Positions 54,119 to 63,500 of a stretch of DNA of 64,000 bases are shown piece by piece. The notes below the pieces were generated by a model. That model made no database searches, was not told where the DNA came from, and saw nothing but the letters and a program-made list of their open reading frames with translations. How positions within the stretch are numbered: position 1 is the first letter of the stretch; the number at the start of each line of letters is the position of its first letter. The translations under genes and the position numbers were made by a program. The DNA comes from JAAYBQ01 sp035403465 (GTDB taxonomy: Bacteria > Spirochaetota > UBA4802 > UBA5550), in the NCBI GenBank assembly GCA_035403465.1, contig DAONFG010000004.1, positions 1 through 64,000 of the forward strand. Reading direction: 5' to 3'.

Positions 54119-54868
54119 ATGGCAAAAGTAAGAATAGAAAATCTTCATAAGAAATTCGGAAGCAACAGCGTCCTCCGGGGAGTTGACATTGCTGTTGAGC
54201 CCGGTGAAATTTTCTGTATTATAGGAAAGAGCGGTACTGGTAAATCGGTTGTTATGAAACACCTTGTAGGGCTGCTCGATCCCGATGAAGGTTCGATCTA
54301 TGTTGATGACACCCTTTTTACCGGTGCGGATAAAAGCGTCAGGGAATCGATCATCAGAAAGTTCGGGATACTTTTCCAGGGGGCCGCGCTTTTTGACTCA
54401 ATGAATATTTATGATAACGTGGCATTCGGGCTGCGCAGAAGAAAAATGGACGAGGGGCAGATCAGTGAGACCGTAATTGACATGCTTGAACAGGTTGGAC
54501 TTTCGGGTATGGGTGATAAATGGCCTTCTGAACTTTCAGGGGGAATGCAGAAAAGGGCCGGTCTTGCACGGGCGATAGCAATGAAACCTGAAATCATGCT
54601 CTACGATGAGCCCACAACGGGTGTTGATCCGATCACCGGCGGGTCGGTTGACCGTCTTATAGTTAAAATGAACCAGGTCTACGGAATCACCTCTATCGTA
54701 ATCACGCATGACATGAATTCAGCATTCAGAATTGCAGATAGAATGTCCATGCTCTACGATGGCAAAGTAATCTTTACAGGAACACCGGAAGATTTTAAAA
54801 ACAGCACAAACCCATATGTAATTCAGTTTGTTGAAGGGACTGTAAACGGCCCGATAAGCGTAATATAA
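54119..54868 (+). CDS. MlaF-like ABC transporter ATPase
   Basis: 249 residues. Walker A GKSGTGKSVV (about 36-45), Q-loop FQGAALFDSM, signature LSGGMQKRAGLARA, Walker B IMLYDEPTTGVDP, H-loop THDMNS. The FQGAALFDS and LSGGMxKR sequences identify the Mla/Mce/Ttg2 class moving lipids between membranes. The usual MlaE permease and MlaD MCE-domain genes are not next to it, so it is an orphan subunit here. A dispersed repeat lies 54 bp upstream. Confidence 0.88.
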   Translation: MAKVRIENLHKKFGSNSVLRGVDIAVEPGEIFCIIGKSGTGKSVVMKHLVGLLDPDEGSIYVDDTLFTGADKSVRESIIRKFGILFQGAALFDSMNIYDNVAFGLRRRKMDEGQISETVIDMLEQVGLSGMGDKWPSELSGGMQKRAGLARAIAMKPEIMLYDEPTTGVDPITGGSVDRLIVKMNQVYGITSIVITHDMNSAFRIADRMSMLYDGKVIFTGTPEDFKNSTNPYVIQFVEGTVNGPISVI

Positions 54869-55057
54869 ATTTATTTTTCCGGATGATTGCGCACTTAACT
54901 GTTAATTGATTGACATATAAGTAAAAAGGGTTTCAGTTAAAATCAGATCTGCCTCAGGCTGTCAGGGTAAATTTTAATTTCATACGGGTTAATAAAAGGT
55001 TGTTGCCGGAGCAGAATGACAGTTTAACGACAGCAAAATATTTTAAGGAGATGGTCT

Positions 55058-56278
55058 ATGGATTCATTTAGTCATGATTCGGGCACATACACCGGAAAAG
55101 GCGGGGTGGAAATATTTTTTCAGAAATGGGTTGTTCAGAAAGCCAGGGCTGTTCTCATTCTTGTTCATGGTATAGGTGAGCATTCCGGCAGGTACGGCAA
55201 CCTCCTGAAAAGTCTTGCCGGGAAAAATATTTCTGTTTTCGCGATTGATCACAGGGGGCACGGCCGGTCAGAAGGGAAAAGGGGCCATGTCGATTCATTT
55301 ATGGATTACATTTATGATCTTAAGCTCTTTACCGAATTTGTTAAAGAGGAGAACAGGGGCCTCCCTGTAATTATGTACGGTCACAGTATGGGTGGAGTTA
55401 TAGCATCCAAGTATGCCATGACCTATCCTGATGATATATCAATGCTTGTTCTTTCATCTCCGGGATTCAAGCCTGTTTTCCCTGTTCCTGGATGGAAAAG
55501 GCGGCTTGGTGAATTCATGTCATCCAGGATCGGAACATTTTCAGCGTCAACCGGCATATCGGCAGATGGAATATCCCGCGACAGTGGAGCTGTGGCAGCT
55601 TATAAGAACGATCCCCTCAACCACGACAGGGCTTCGGCAAGGCTCTTTGTGGAATTAGACAGGGCGTCGGCAGAATGTCTGGCTAACGCAAAAAAGATAC
55701 GAAAGCCACTGCTCGTTTTTCATGGCAAGAGCGATCCGATCGTGGATTACAGAGCATCAGAGCAGTTCTATAATGACGCCTCCTCTTCAAATAAAAAGCT
55801 TTTTCTATATGAGAATCTTTACCACGAGACTATAAATGAAATTGAGGTTGATGCGATGAAAGTATTAAAAGATGTAATCGGATGGATTACGGGTAATGCC
55901 GGATCAAAAACAGCTGTTCCTGCTGTAAGTGTTCCTGTCAAACCTGTGGAAGAAAAGCCTGCGGCTAAGAAGCCTGCGGCCAAGAAGCCTGCGGCCAAGA
56001 AGCCTGCGGCCAAGAAGCCTGCGGCCAAGAAGCCTGNNNNNNNNNNNNNNNNNNNNNNNNNNNNNNNNNNNNNNNNNNNNNNNNNNNNNNNNNNNNNNNN
56101 NNNNNNNNNNNNNNNNNNNNNNNNNNNNNNNNNNNNGAAGCCTGTGGCCAAGAAGCCTGTGGCCAAAAAGCCTGCGGCCAAGAAGCCTGCAGCCAGGAAG
56201 CCTGTGGCCAAGAAGCCTGTGGCCAAAAAGCCTGCGGCCAAGAAGCCTGCAGCCAGGAAGCCTGCAGCCAAGAAGTAA
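55058..56278 (+). CDS. Alpha/beta hydrolase with histone-H1-like KPAAK tail
   Basis: Residues 1-275 form a monoacylglycerol-lipase/lysophospholipase-type hydrolase: GHSMGG nucleophile (about 108-113), the catalytic Asp in SDPIVDY and His in NLYHETINE; RGHGRSEGKRGHVDSF is family-typical. After residue 293 comes a tail of 5-residue KPAAK/KPVAK units, encoded by a 15-bp repeat and holding a 100-N gap, so its true length is unknown. The tail is Lys/Pro/Ala-rich like histone H1 and may bind DNA, RNA or acidic polymers. ATG 55058 has AAGGAG upstream. No signal peptide. Confidence 0.85.
   Translation: MDSFSHDSGTYTGKGGVEIFFQKWVVQKARAVLILVHGIGEHSGRYGNLLKSLAGKNISVFAIDHRGHGRSEGKRGHVDSFMDYIYDLKLFTEFVKEENRGLPVIMYGHSMGGVIASKYAMTYPDDISMLVLSSPGFKPVFPVPGWKRRLGEFMSSRIGTFSASTGISADGISRDSGAVAAYKNDPLNHDRASARLFVELDRASAECLANAKKIRKPLLVFHGKSDPIVDYRASEQFYNDASSSNKKLFLYENLYHETINEIEVDAMKVLKDVIGWITGNAGSKTAVPAVSVPVKPVEEKPAAKKPAAKKPAAKKPAAKKPAAKKPXXXXXXXXXXXXXXXXXXXXXXXXXXXXXXXXXXKPVAKKPVAKKPAAKKPAARKPVAKKPVAKKPAAKKPAARKPAAKK
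56037..56136. other. Assembly gap (100 N) in the KPAAK repeat
   Basis: Exactly 100 N inside the 15-bp tandem repeat. The frame is kept across it only because 100 N plus one base on each side equal 34 codons. The repeat count and the frame are not proven. Confidence 0.99.
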
Positions 56279-56302
56279 AAAATTAATTCATCTATCCGTG
56301 AT

Positions 56303-56336
56303 AAAACCGCGTTTCTGATAAGGGCGCGGTTTTTTT
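56303..56336 (+). terminator. Rho-independent terminator
   Basis: Stem AAAACCGCG / CGCGGTTTT with a 13-base loop and a T-tract, shortly after the KPAAK-tail stop. Confidence 0.8.
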
Positions 56337-56634
56337 ATTTCAGCACAGTAAACATCAGTGTGTGATTTTACAAAAACAGCTTTTATCAGGTTAAAGATAC
56401 GATAGAGGAAATGCCGGGAAAAATGATTTTTTTTAGAGCATTTAAAAAAAAGTTTGAATATTATAACACAGTTGTGCTTTTAGACACTAACTGCGCACCT
56501 GCAGGAAATTGTGCAATATTATTGAGCATCAGGGAATTCCATGCTGAGGGATAATGTTGAAAGTGATGTTAATTGCAGGGATTAGAGCTGTATTCCGTCA
56601 AACACATAAAAAAATGGTAAAAGTTGAGGCCGGT

Positions 56635-57303
56635 ATGAATGAAGCGGTTTTTTTTGATCTTGATAAGACAATTTCTGCTGTTCCTACAGAGAAATACTTT
56701 GCTTATCATCTCTTTAAAAAAAATATTATAAGCACAATGGACTTTATAAAGGTAATATGGCAGTGCCTTATGTATGATTTGCATTTTACACGCGATTTCT
56801 ACGCTGTAAAGAGTAATGTAATCCGCATAGTGATGCGCGACCAGTGTGCTGTTCAGATGAAGGATGTTTACCGTGAATATTTTCACAATTTCCTCAGGGG
56901 GATGATATTCCCTCAGATGCTCATGGAGATAAAAAGGCACAGGCTGGAAAACCGCAGGCTGGTGATAATTTCCGCGTCACTGGACTTTATAGTTGAGGAG
57001 TTCTGTGCATACCTTGATATTGACCATTTTTATGCTTCGAACCTTGAAATTGTCAATGAAAGGTATACAGGAGAAACGCTCGGAAAGATTTATATGGGCA
57101 GAACAAAACATGACGCGGTCAAGGAATACGCAGAAATTCACAATGTTGACCTGTCAAGGAGTTATGCCTACGGTGATTATGCGGAAGATTCCCATATACT
57201 CCGCATGGTAGGGTTCCCCGTAGCTGTCAACCCTGACAAAAAGTTGCTTAGCGAGGCGGTTAAATATAACTGGGAAATACAGAACTGTCAGCTTTCAGCA
57301 TGA
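56635..57303 (+). CDS. HAD-IB family phosphatase (SerB-like)
   Basis: 222 residues from ATG 56635 (GAGG upstream; the open frame extends to 56554 without family similarity). HAD motif I is FFDLDKTIS (Asp nucleophile), motif II is VIISASLDF, motif III lysine is in RTKHDAVKEY, motif IV is YGDYAEDSHIL. The IB subfamily includes phosphoserine phosphatase and lipid phosphatases; the substrate is uncertain. Monocistronic. Confidence 0.85.
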   Translation: MNEAVFFDLDKTISAVPTEKYFAYHLFKKNIISTMDFIKVIWQCLMYDLHFTRDFYAVKSNVIRIVMRDQCAVQMKDVYREYFHNFLRGMIFPQMLMEIKRHRLENRRLVIISASLDFIVEEFCAYLDIDHFYASNLEIVNERYTGETLGKIYMGRTKHDAVKEYAEIHNVDLSRSYAYGDYAEDSHILRMVGFPVAVNPDKKLLSEAVKYNWEIQNCQLSA

Positions 57304-57535
57304 TGAAGGTTCTGCAGTATGTCCCTGTTTTAGAGATTGATTGTTTCAGTTATGTAAAGATTTAATATTCATGAAATATTGATTTACTCTTTGTTATGTG
57401 AAACATTATTCCTCGTCCTCTTCTGTTACACCCCTGTTAAATTAACGACGTATAGTGTATCGTTTTATGTCTGCGGTTGACCATATCAACAGTGCATGAA
57501 AAATCATGTTATCATTTATTTAATGGAGGATGATT

Positions 57536-58753
57536 ATGTTAAACGCAGCAGATACCGCGTGGATGTTAATTTCCACGGCAATGGTAATGGTTATGACGCC
57601 GACGCTTGCTTTTTTTTACGGCGGTCTTGTGAGGAGAAAAAATGTTCTGTCAATATTGATGCAGTGCATGGTAATACTTTCAGTGATATCTCTGCAGTGG
57701 GTTCTGTTCGGTTACAGCCTGGCGTTCGGGCCTGATAAGGGAGGAGTTATAGGCGGACTTGACTGGGTATTCCTGAGAGGCGTTGGATTGGAACCGCTGG
57801 AAGGACAGACAATTCCCCACCAGCTGTTTATGAGTTTCCAGATGATGTTTGCAGTTATTACTCCTGCGCTTATTGTGGGAGCATTTGCAGAGAGGATTAA
57901 ATTTTCGGGATTCCTTCTCTTTACAGTGTTATGGTCAACATTGGTGTATGATCCTATGGCGCACTGGGTATGGGCCCCGGGAGGATGGCTTTTTAATAAG
58001 GGGGTTCTGGATTTTGCCGGAGGTACGGTAATCCATATTCTTGCAGGTATTTCGGCACTTGTTTTTTCATTCCTCATCGGCAAAAGAAACGGCAGAGGGT
58101 CTAGCCCATCTCCGCATAACCTTCCATTTGCGGTGCTTGGTGCGGGATTCTTATGGTTCGGATGGTTCGGATTTAATGCAGGAAGTGCTCTGGGAATCAA
58201 GGGGCAGACTGTTTCTGCTTTCGTTAATACAAACACCGCGGCAGCTGCGGCAGCTCTGACCTGGATGATCATTGACTGGTTTGTGCACAAGAGCCCTACA
58301 ATGCTGGGAGTAATAACAGGTGTTGTTGCCGGTCTTGTTGCTATCACTCCCGCGGCCGGGTATGTTTCTCCAATGTCATCAATAGCAATTGGTGCAGGAG
58401 GCAGCATGCTTGGATTTATCTTCGTAAGCTATATTAAGCCCAGGTTCGGATATGATGATTCACTGGATGTTTTTGGTGTCCATGGAATGGCTGGTATCTG
58501 GGGCGCAATAGCGACCGGTATATTCGCATCGAAGGCTATAGGCGGTACGGATGGTCTTATTCACGGTAATGCCGGGCAGGTGGGAGTTCAGGCAATCGGC
58601 GTTCTTGTTGCTGTAGTTTTTGCGGCGGCGGGAACATTTGTTCTGTATAAGGTCTGTGATTTTTTTGTAGGAATGAGGGTCGATTCACGTGAAGAAAATA
58701 TTGGTCTGGATCTTACTCAGCATCACGAAGCAGGCTACACCTTAATGGATTAA
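57536..58753 (+). CDS. amtB: Ammonium transporter AmtB
   Basis: 405 residues, eleven membrane segments. Signature DFAGGTVIHI with the first pore histidine and the second histidine in VFGVHGMAGIWG. ATG 57536 has GGAGG 7 bases upstream. A P-II gene follows 12 bases later, the classical amtB-glnK pair for ammonium uptake control. No sigma-54 site was found in the 230 bases upstream. Confidence 0.95.
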   Translation: MLNAADTAWMLISTAMVMVMTPTLAFFYGGLVRRKNVLSILMQCMVILSVISLQWVLFGYSLAFGPDKGGVIGGLDWVFLRGVGLEPLEGQTIPHQLFMSFQMMFAVITPALIVGAFAERIKFSGFLLFTVLWSTLVYDPMAHWVWAPGGWLFNKGVLDFAGGTVIHILAGISALVFSFLIGKRNGRGSSPSPHNLPFAVLGAGFLWFGWFGFNAGSALGIKGQTVSAFVNTNTAAAAAALTWMIIDWFVHKSPTMLGVITGVVAGLVAITPAAGYVSPMSSIAIGAGGSMLGFIFVSYIKPRFGYDDSLDVFGVHGMAGIWGAIATGIFASKAIGGTDGLIHGNAGQVGVQAIGVLVAVVFAAAGTFVLYKVCDFFVGMRVDSREENIGLDLTQHHEAGYTLMD

Positions 58754-58765
58754 ATGGAGGATAAG

Positions 58766-59107
58766 ATGAAATATATAATAGCAATAATCAAATCACACAA
58801 ATTGTATGATGTAAAAAAGGAACTGGAGAACAACGAAATTCACCTGATGACCGTTAGTGACGTCCTTGGATGCGGCAGGCAGAAAGGAACAACCGAGGTC
58901 TACAGGGGAGTAACAGAAGTTGATAATCTCCTGAGAAAAACAAAAATAGAAATTGCTGTTAATGATGATTACTTTGAACGTGCAGTAAATGCAATAATGA
59001 AGGCTGCCCCGGAAAATGAAATCGGAGACGGCAAGATTTTTATTTTTGACCTTGCGGAATGTATCAGGATAAGGACAGGTGAAAAGGGCGGCGAGGCCAT
59101 AGGCTGA
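58766..59107 (+). CDS. glnK: P-II nitrogen regulator GlnK/GlnB, T-loop Tyr51 replaced
   Basis: 113 residues from ATG 58766 (GGAGG upstream). Full P-II fold: MKYIIAIIKSHKLYDV, T-loop GRQKGTTEVYRGVTEVDN, ATP/2-oxoglutarate region GDGKIFIFDL, C-terminal RIRTGEKG. Tyr46 is kept, but the uridylylated Tyr51 of E. coli is Glu51. It would bind AmtB and shut the channel by sensing ATP/ADP and 2-oxoglutarate, without uridylylation. Convergent with gltD; the stops are 18 bases apart. Confidence 0.93.
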   Translation: MKYIIAIIKSHKLYDVKKELENNEIHLMTVSDVLGCGRQKGTTEVYRGVTEVDNLLRKTKIEIAVNDDYFERAVNAIMKAAPENEIGDGKIFIFDLAECIRIRTGEKGGEAIG

Positions 59108-59125
59108 GGCGCACGGAGGGAGGGG

Positions 59126-60556
59126 TCAGCGGCCCCTCTCACCCAGATACCTGCAGATTCCCCCTGCGGCCTCGCGTCCCTGACGTATTGCCCAGACCAC
59201 AAGGGAAGCACCTCGGACAGAATCACCTGCAGAGAAGACGCCATCAACAGAACTCATATAGTTTTCATCAACCCTGACATTACCCGACGCATCCAGTGCC
59301 AGGCCCAAATCAGTAACCGGGCCTTTATGCCTTACATGCAGGAAACCGGCAGAGATAAAAACAATGTCAGCCTGAAGTTCTATAACTGATTCGGGGAGTT
59401 CCCTCATGAGCTCTTTCCCGTCCGCGTCCTTCTCCCATGCAACGCGGATGGCGGAAATTTTTTTCACCTGTCCGTTCTCACCGTGAAACTTCATCGTTTT
59501 CACACACCAGAGCCTGTCGCACCCTTCTTCGTGTGAACTGGATGTTTTTTTAACCCTGGGCCAGAGCGGCCATGGTTCGGCGTCTTCCCTGTGCGAAGGC
59601 GGTTCGGGGAGTATCTCGACCTGCGTGATGCCCGCGGCTCCCTGCCTGTTCGCACTACCCACGCAGTCGGAACCTGTATCGCCTCCGCCGATTACCACTA
59701 CTTTTTTATTTATGGCTACTATAAGTTTATCCTCGGGTATTTCTTCACCTGCAACCCGCCTGTTCTGTTGTTCAAGATACTCCATTGCAAAATGGATTCC
59801 CTTAAGCTCGCGGCCTTCTATTGCAATGTCCCTGGGTTCGCGGGCGCCTGTGGCAAGGAGAACAGCATCATAATCTCTGTGCAGTTCTTCAACAGGGATC
59901 TCCCTGCCTATCATTGTCCCTGTACGGAACTCGATCCCCTCCTGCTCAAGTATCCTGAGGCGCCGGTCTATTATGCGCTTGTCAAGTTTGAAGTCCGGGA
60001 TCCCGTAACGGAGGTAACCGCCGATCCTGTCTTCAGCTTCAAATACTGTTACAAGATGTCCGCACCTGTTCAGCATGTCTGCGGATGCAAGCCCTGCGGG
60101 CCCGCTTCCGATCACCGCGACTTTTTTACCGGTGCGCACCTGAGGTGGTTCGGGTTTTACAAGGTTAAGCTCAAAGGCTTTTTCTATTACTGCAAGTTCG
60201 TTCTGGCGGATGGTTACTGCTTCGTCTGTCAGGGCGAGTACGCATGAAGCTTCGCATGGTGCAGGGCAGACGCGGCCTGTGAATTCGGGAAAGTTGTTTG
60301 TTTCACTGAGAAGTTTATATGCGGACTTCCAGTCCTTGCGGAAAATCATGTCCTGCCATTCGGGCATGATGTTGCTTACCGGGCATGCCCAGTGGCAGAA
60401 AGGAACGCCGCAGTCCATACACCTCGAAGCCTGGGCTTCCCTGTCCCTGTCGGGCAGAACTGATTCAACCTCCTTGTAATCGTTAACGCGTTCTTCAACA
60501 GGCCTGTATCCTGATTCGCGCCTTTTTATATTAATAAAACCCCTGGGATCTCCCAT
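59126..60556 (-). CDS. gltD: Glutamate synthase small subunit
   Basis: 476 residues, typical length. N-terminal Fe-S motif CMDCGVPFCHWACPVSNIMP (41-60), FAD motif VIGSGPAGLASADML, NADPH motif VVIGGGDTGSDCVG, and the C-terminal FAD segment GVFSAGDSVRGASLV. It feeds NADPH electrons to GltB. Its ATG overlaps the gltB stop (TGATG), so translation is coupled. Confidence 0.95.
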   Translation of the reverse strand: MGDPRGFINIKRRESGYRPVEERVNDYKEVESVLPDRDREAQASRCMDCGVPFCHWACPVSNIMPEWQDMIFRKDWKSAYKLLSETNNFPEFTGRVCPAPCEASCVLALTDEAVTIRQNELAVIEKAFELNLVKPEPPQVRTGKKVAVIGSGPAGLASADMLNRCGHLVTVFEAEDRIGGYLRYGIPDFKLDKRIIDRRLRILEQEGIEFRTGTMIGREIPVEELHRDYDAVLLATGAREPRDIAIEGRELKGIHFAMEYLEQQNRRVAGEEIPEDKLIVAINKKVVVIGGGDTGSDCVGSANRQGAAGITQVEILPEPPSHREDAEPWPLWPRVKKTSSSHEEGCDRLWCVKTMKFHGENGQVKKISAIRVAWEKDADGKELMRELPESVIELQADIVFISAGFLHVRHKGPVTDLGLALDASGNVRVDENYMSSVDGVFSAGDSVRGASLVVWAIRQGREAAGGICRYLGERGR

Positions 60557-63500
60557 CAGAATGTCTCCTCAAGCTGTTCTTCTTCCCTGATCGTCCTGAG
60601 CTTTTCGTCGATCAGTGCATTTTTTATTTCGTTCAGAGCGCGCTTGTATTCAAGCGGCAGTACGCGCACAAATTTTGGCATGAACTCATACCAGCGCAGT
60701 ATTATATCTTTTGCAAAAGAGCTGTCTGTATAGTGAATATGCTTTTTCAGCATCTCGATAATTAAATCCTGGTCGTCGTAATCGCGAACAGGTGATATTT
60801 CAACCATACCTTTGTTGCAGAAGTAGTCAAAGTTTCCATCAAGGTCCAGTACATAAGCAATGCCGCCGCTCATGCCTGCACCGAAATTTCTGCCAACACG
60901 GCCCAGCACCACAATCCTTCCGCCTGTCATATACTCGGCGCAGTGGTCACCTGTGCCCTCAACAACTGCGTATGCACCGCTGTTGCGTACGCAGAAACGT
61001 TCTCCCGCGATGCCGCGGATATAGGCCTCACCCGAAGTAGCCCCGTACAGTACCGTGTTGCCGGCAATAATATTTTCTTCAGCCTTGAACGATGAATCCT
61101 GCGGTGGTAAAAGAATCAGGCGCCCGCCTGAAAGGCCTTTGCCGAAGTAATCGTTAGCGTCACCCGTGAGCCTGAATGTGACACCCTTCGCAAGGAATGC
61201 GCCGAAGCTCTGTCCTGCGCTGCCGTTAAACGTACACTGCACAGAATCATCCGGAAGACCAGTCTCCCCGTACTTTTTCGATATTTCGTAAGAAAGCATG
61301 GCGCCGACAGAACGGTCAGTGTTGCTGATTGGCATCTCTATGTACACATTGACCTCTTTCCCGCTTTCAAGTGCAGGTTTTACACGCTCAACCAGCCTCC
61401 GGTCAGGCACCATGTCGATTTTGTGGACCTGCTGTTTTACGCAGTGCAGGTCTGCGGTTGCCGCCTCTGCCGGTCTGTGCAGTATGTCTGAAGGATCAAC
61501 GTGCATGGCCTTCCAGTGGTTTATGCTGCGTACCCTGAGCAGGGCAGTGTTGCCTATAAGGTCATCGAATCTGCGCACACCCAGCGAAGCCATTATCTCG
61601 CGTATCTCCTGCGCCATGAACCTGAAGTAATTGATAATATACTGTGACTTGCCGCGGAACTTTTTGCGAAGTTCCGGATCCTGTGTTGCCACTCCAACCG
61701 GGCATGTGTTCAGGTGACATTTGCGCATCATGACGCATCCGAGAACGATGAGCACACCCGTACCGAAACCGAAATCTTCAGCACCCAGTATCCCCGCTAT
61801 TACAATGTCGCGGCCGGTCTTCAGCTGCCCGTCAACCTGCAGTTTAACACGGCCCCTAAGGTTGTTCTTCACAAGGGTTTGGTGAGTTTCCGAGAGTCCA
61901 ATTTCCCATGGCATTCCGGCGTGTTTGATAGAACTGATAGGGCTTGCACCGGTCCCGCCGTCGTAACCGCTTATGAGGATGTTGTCAGCGTGCGCTTTTG
62001 CCACACCTGCCGCGATAGTCCCCACGCCTGATTCTGAAACAAGCTTCACGCTTATCCGTGCAGAGGGATTCGCATTCTTCAGATCAAATATAAGCTGCGC
62101 AAGGTCCTCAATTGAATATATATCATGGTGAGGCGGCGGCGAAATAAGGGTTACGCCCGGAGTTGCGTGACGTGTCCTGGCAATCATTGAATCAACCTTG
62201 TAACCGGGGAGCTGCCCGCCTTCGCCCGGTTTTGCACCCTGTGCCATTTTTATCTGGAGCTCATCCGCGTTCGCAAGATAGTTACTTGTAACACCGAACC
62301 TGCCCGAGGCGATCTGCTTGATTGCGCTGCGTGATGATGTTCCGTCAGGAAATGGAGTGAAACGTGCCGGGTCTTCGCCGCCTTCGCCGGAATTGCTGCG
62401 ACCCTGTATGGAGTTCATGGCGATTGCGATTGCCTCGTGCGCCTCTCTGCTTATTGAGCCGAACGACATTGCGCCCGTGGTGAGGCGTTTCATGATCTGT
62501 TCAACTGGTTCGACCTCGTCAACGGGAATAGGGCTTTGCGGATTGAAATCAAAGAGTCCCCTGATAAAATGAGGCTTGCTGTTCCTTAAGTCAACAAGTG
62601 ATGTAAACTCCCTGTACTTTGTGTAGTCGCCCGAACTTGCAGCCCGTTGCAGAAGAGAAATTGACTCCGGGTCCCATGAATGCTTTTCACCGTATTTCCT
62701 GTAGCTGTAGACTCCTTCAGATTCAACAACAGGTGATGGACCGAATCCCCGGTTGTGCTTCATGATCGTTTCAGCTGCAATAACATCAATCCCGATGCCT
62801 GATATTCGTGAACTGGTACCGGTAAAGTATTTATCGAGTAATTCCCGTGAAAGCCCGATGCATTCAAACACCTGGGCACCGCGGTAGCTTCTGATCGTTG
62901 ATGTGCCCATCTTGGAATAAATTTTAAGAAGACCCTTGTCGATGGACTTAATGTAATTATTAATAAGACCGAGTACACCTGTATCTGACCGGGCCTTTCC
63001 GTTCATTTCAAGCTCGGTGATTGTGGCGAATGCAACATAAGGGTTGACCGCGTCTGCACCGTAGCCTATGAGCAGTGCAAAGTGCATCACCTCGCGCGCC
63101 TCGCCTGTTTCGCATACAATACCGGTCCCGGCCCTTTTTTTGGTCCTGATAAGGTGATGGTGAACGGCTGAGCATGAGAGCAGGGAGGGCACAGGGGCAC
63201 GTTCCGCACTTACATTTTTATCTGACAGAATGATCACCTGGCAGCCTGTATCAACCGACTCTTCAGCTTCACGGCGTATTCGTTCCACAGCCTCTTCAAG
63301 TCCGGGGTTGCCGTATGAAACCGGAAACGTACAGTCTATGGTTGTGCACCTGATGTCAGCATGGCCTCCGTCGCGGAGTTTTTCCAGTTCCTTGTTTGTA
63401 AAAACAGGGCGTATGAATTTTATAAGCCTGCAGTGCTCAGGGGTTTCTTCAAGGAGGTTTCTCCTGCGGCCCATGTAGCTTGTATTGCTCATGACAAGCT

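Noticed and set aside
55930..56275. CRISPR-like array at the 15-bp direct repeats
   Set aside because: Units are contiguous without spacers and in coding phase (KPAAK); it is a protein repeat.
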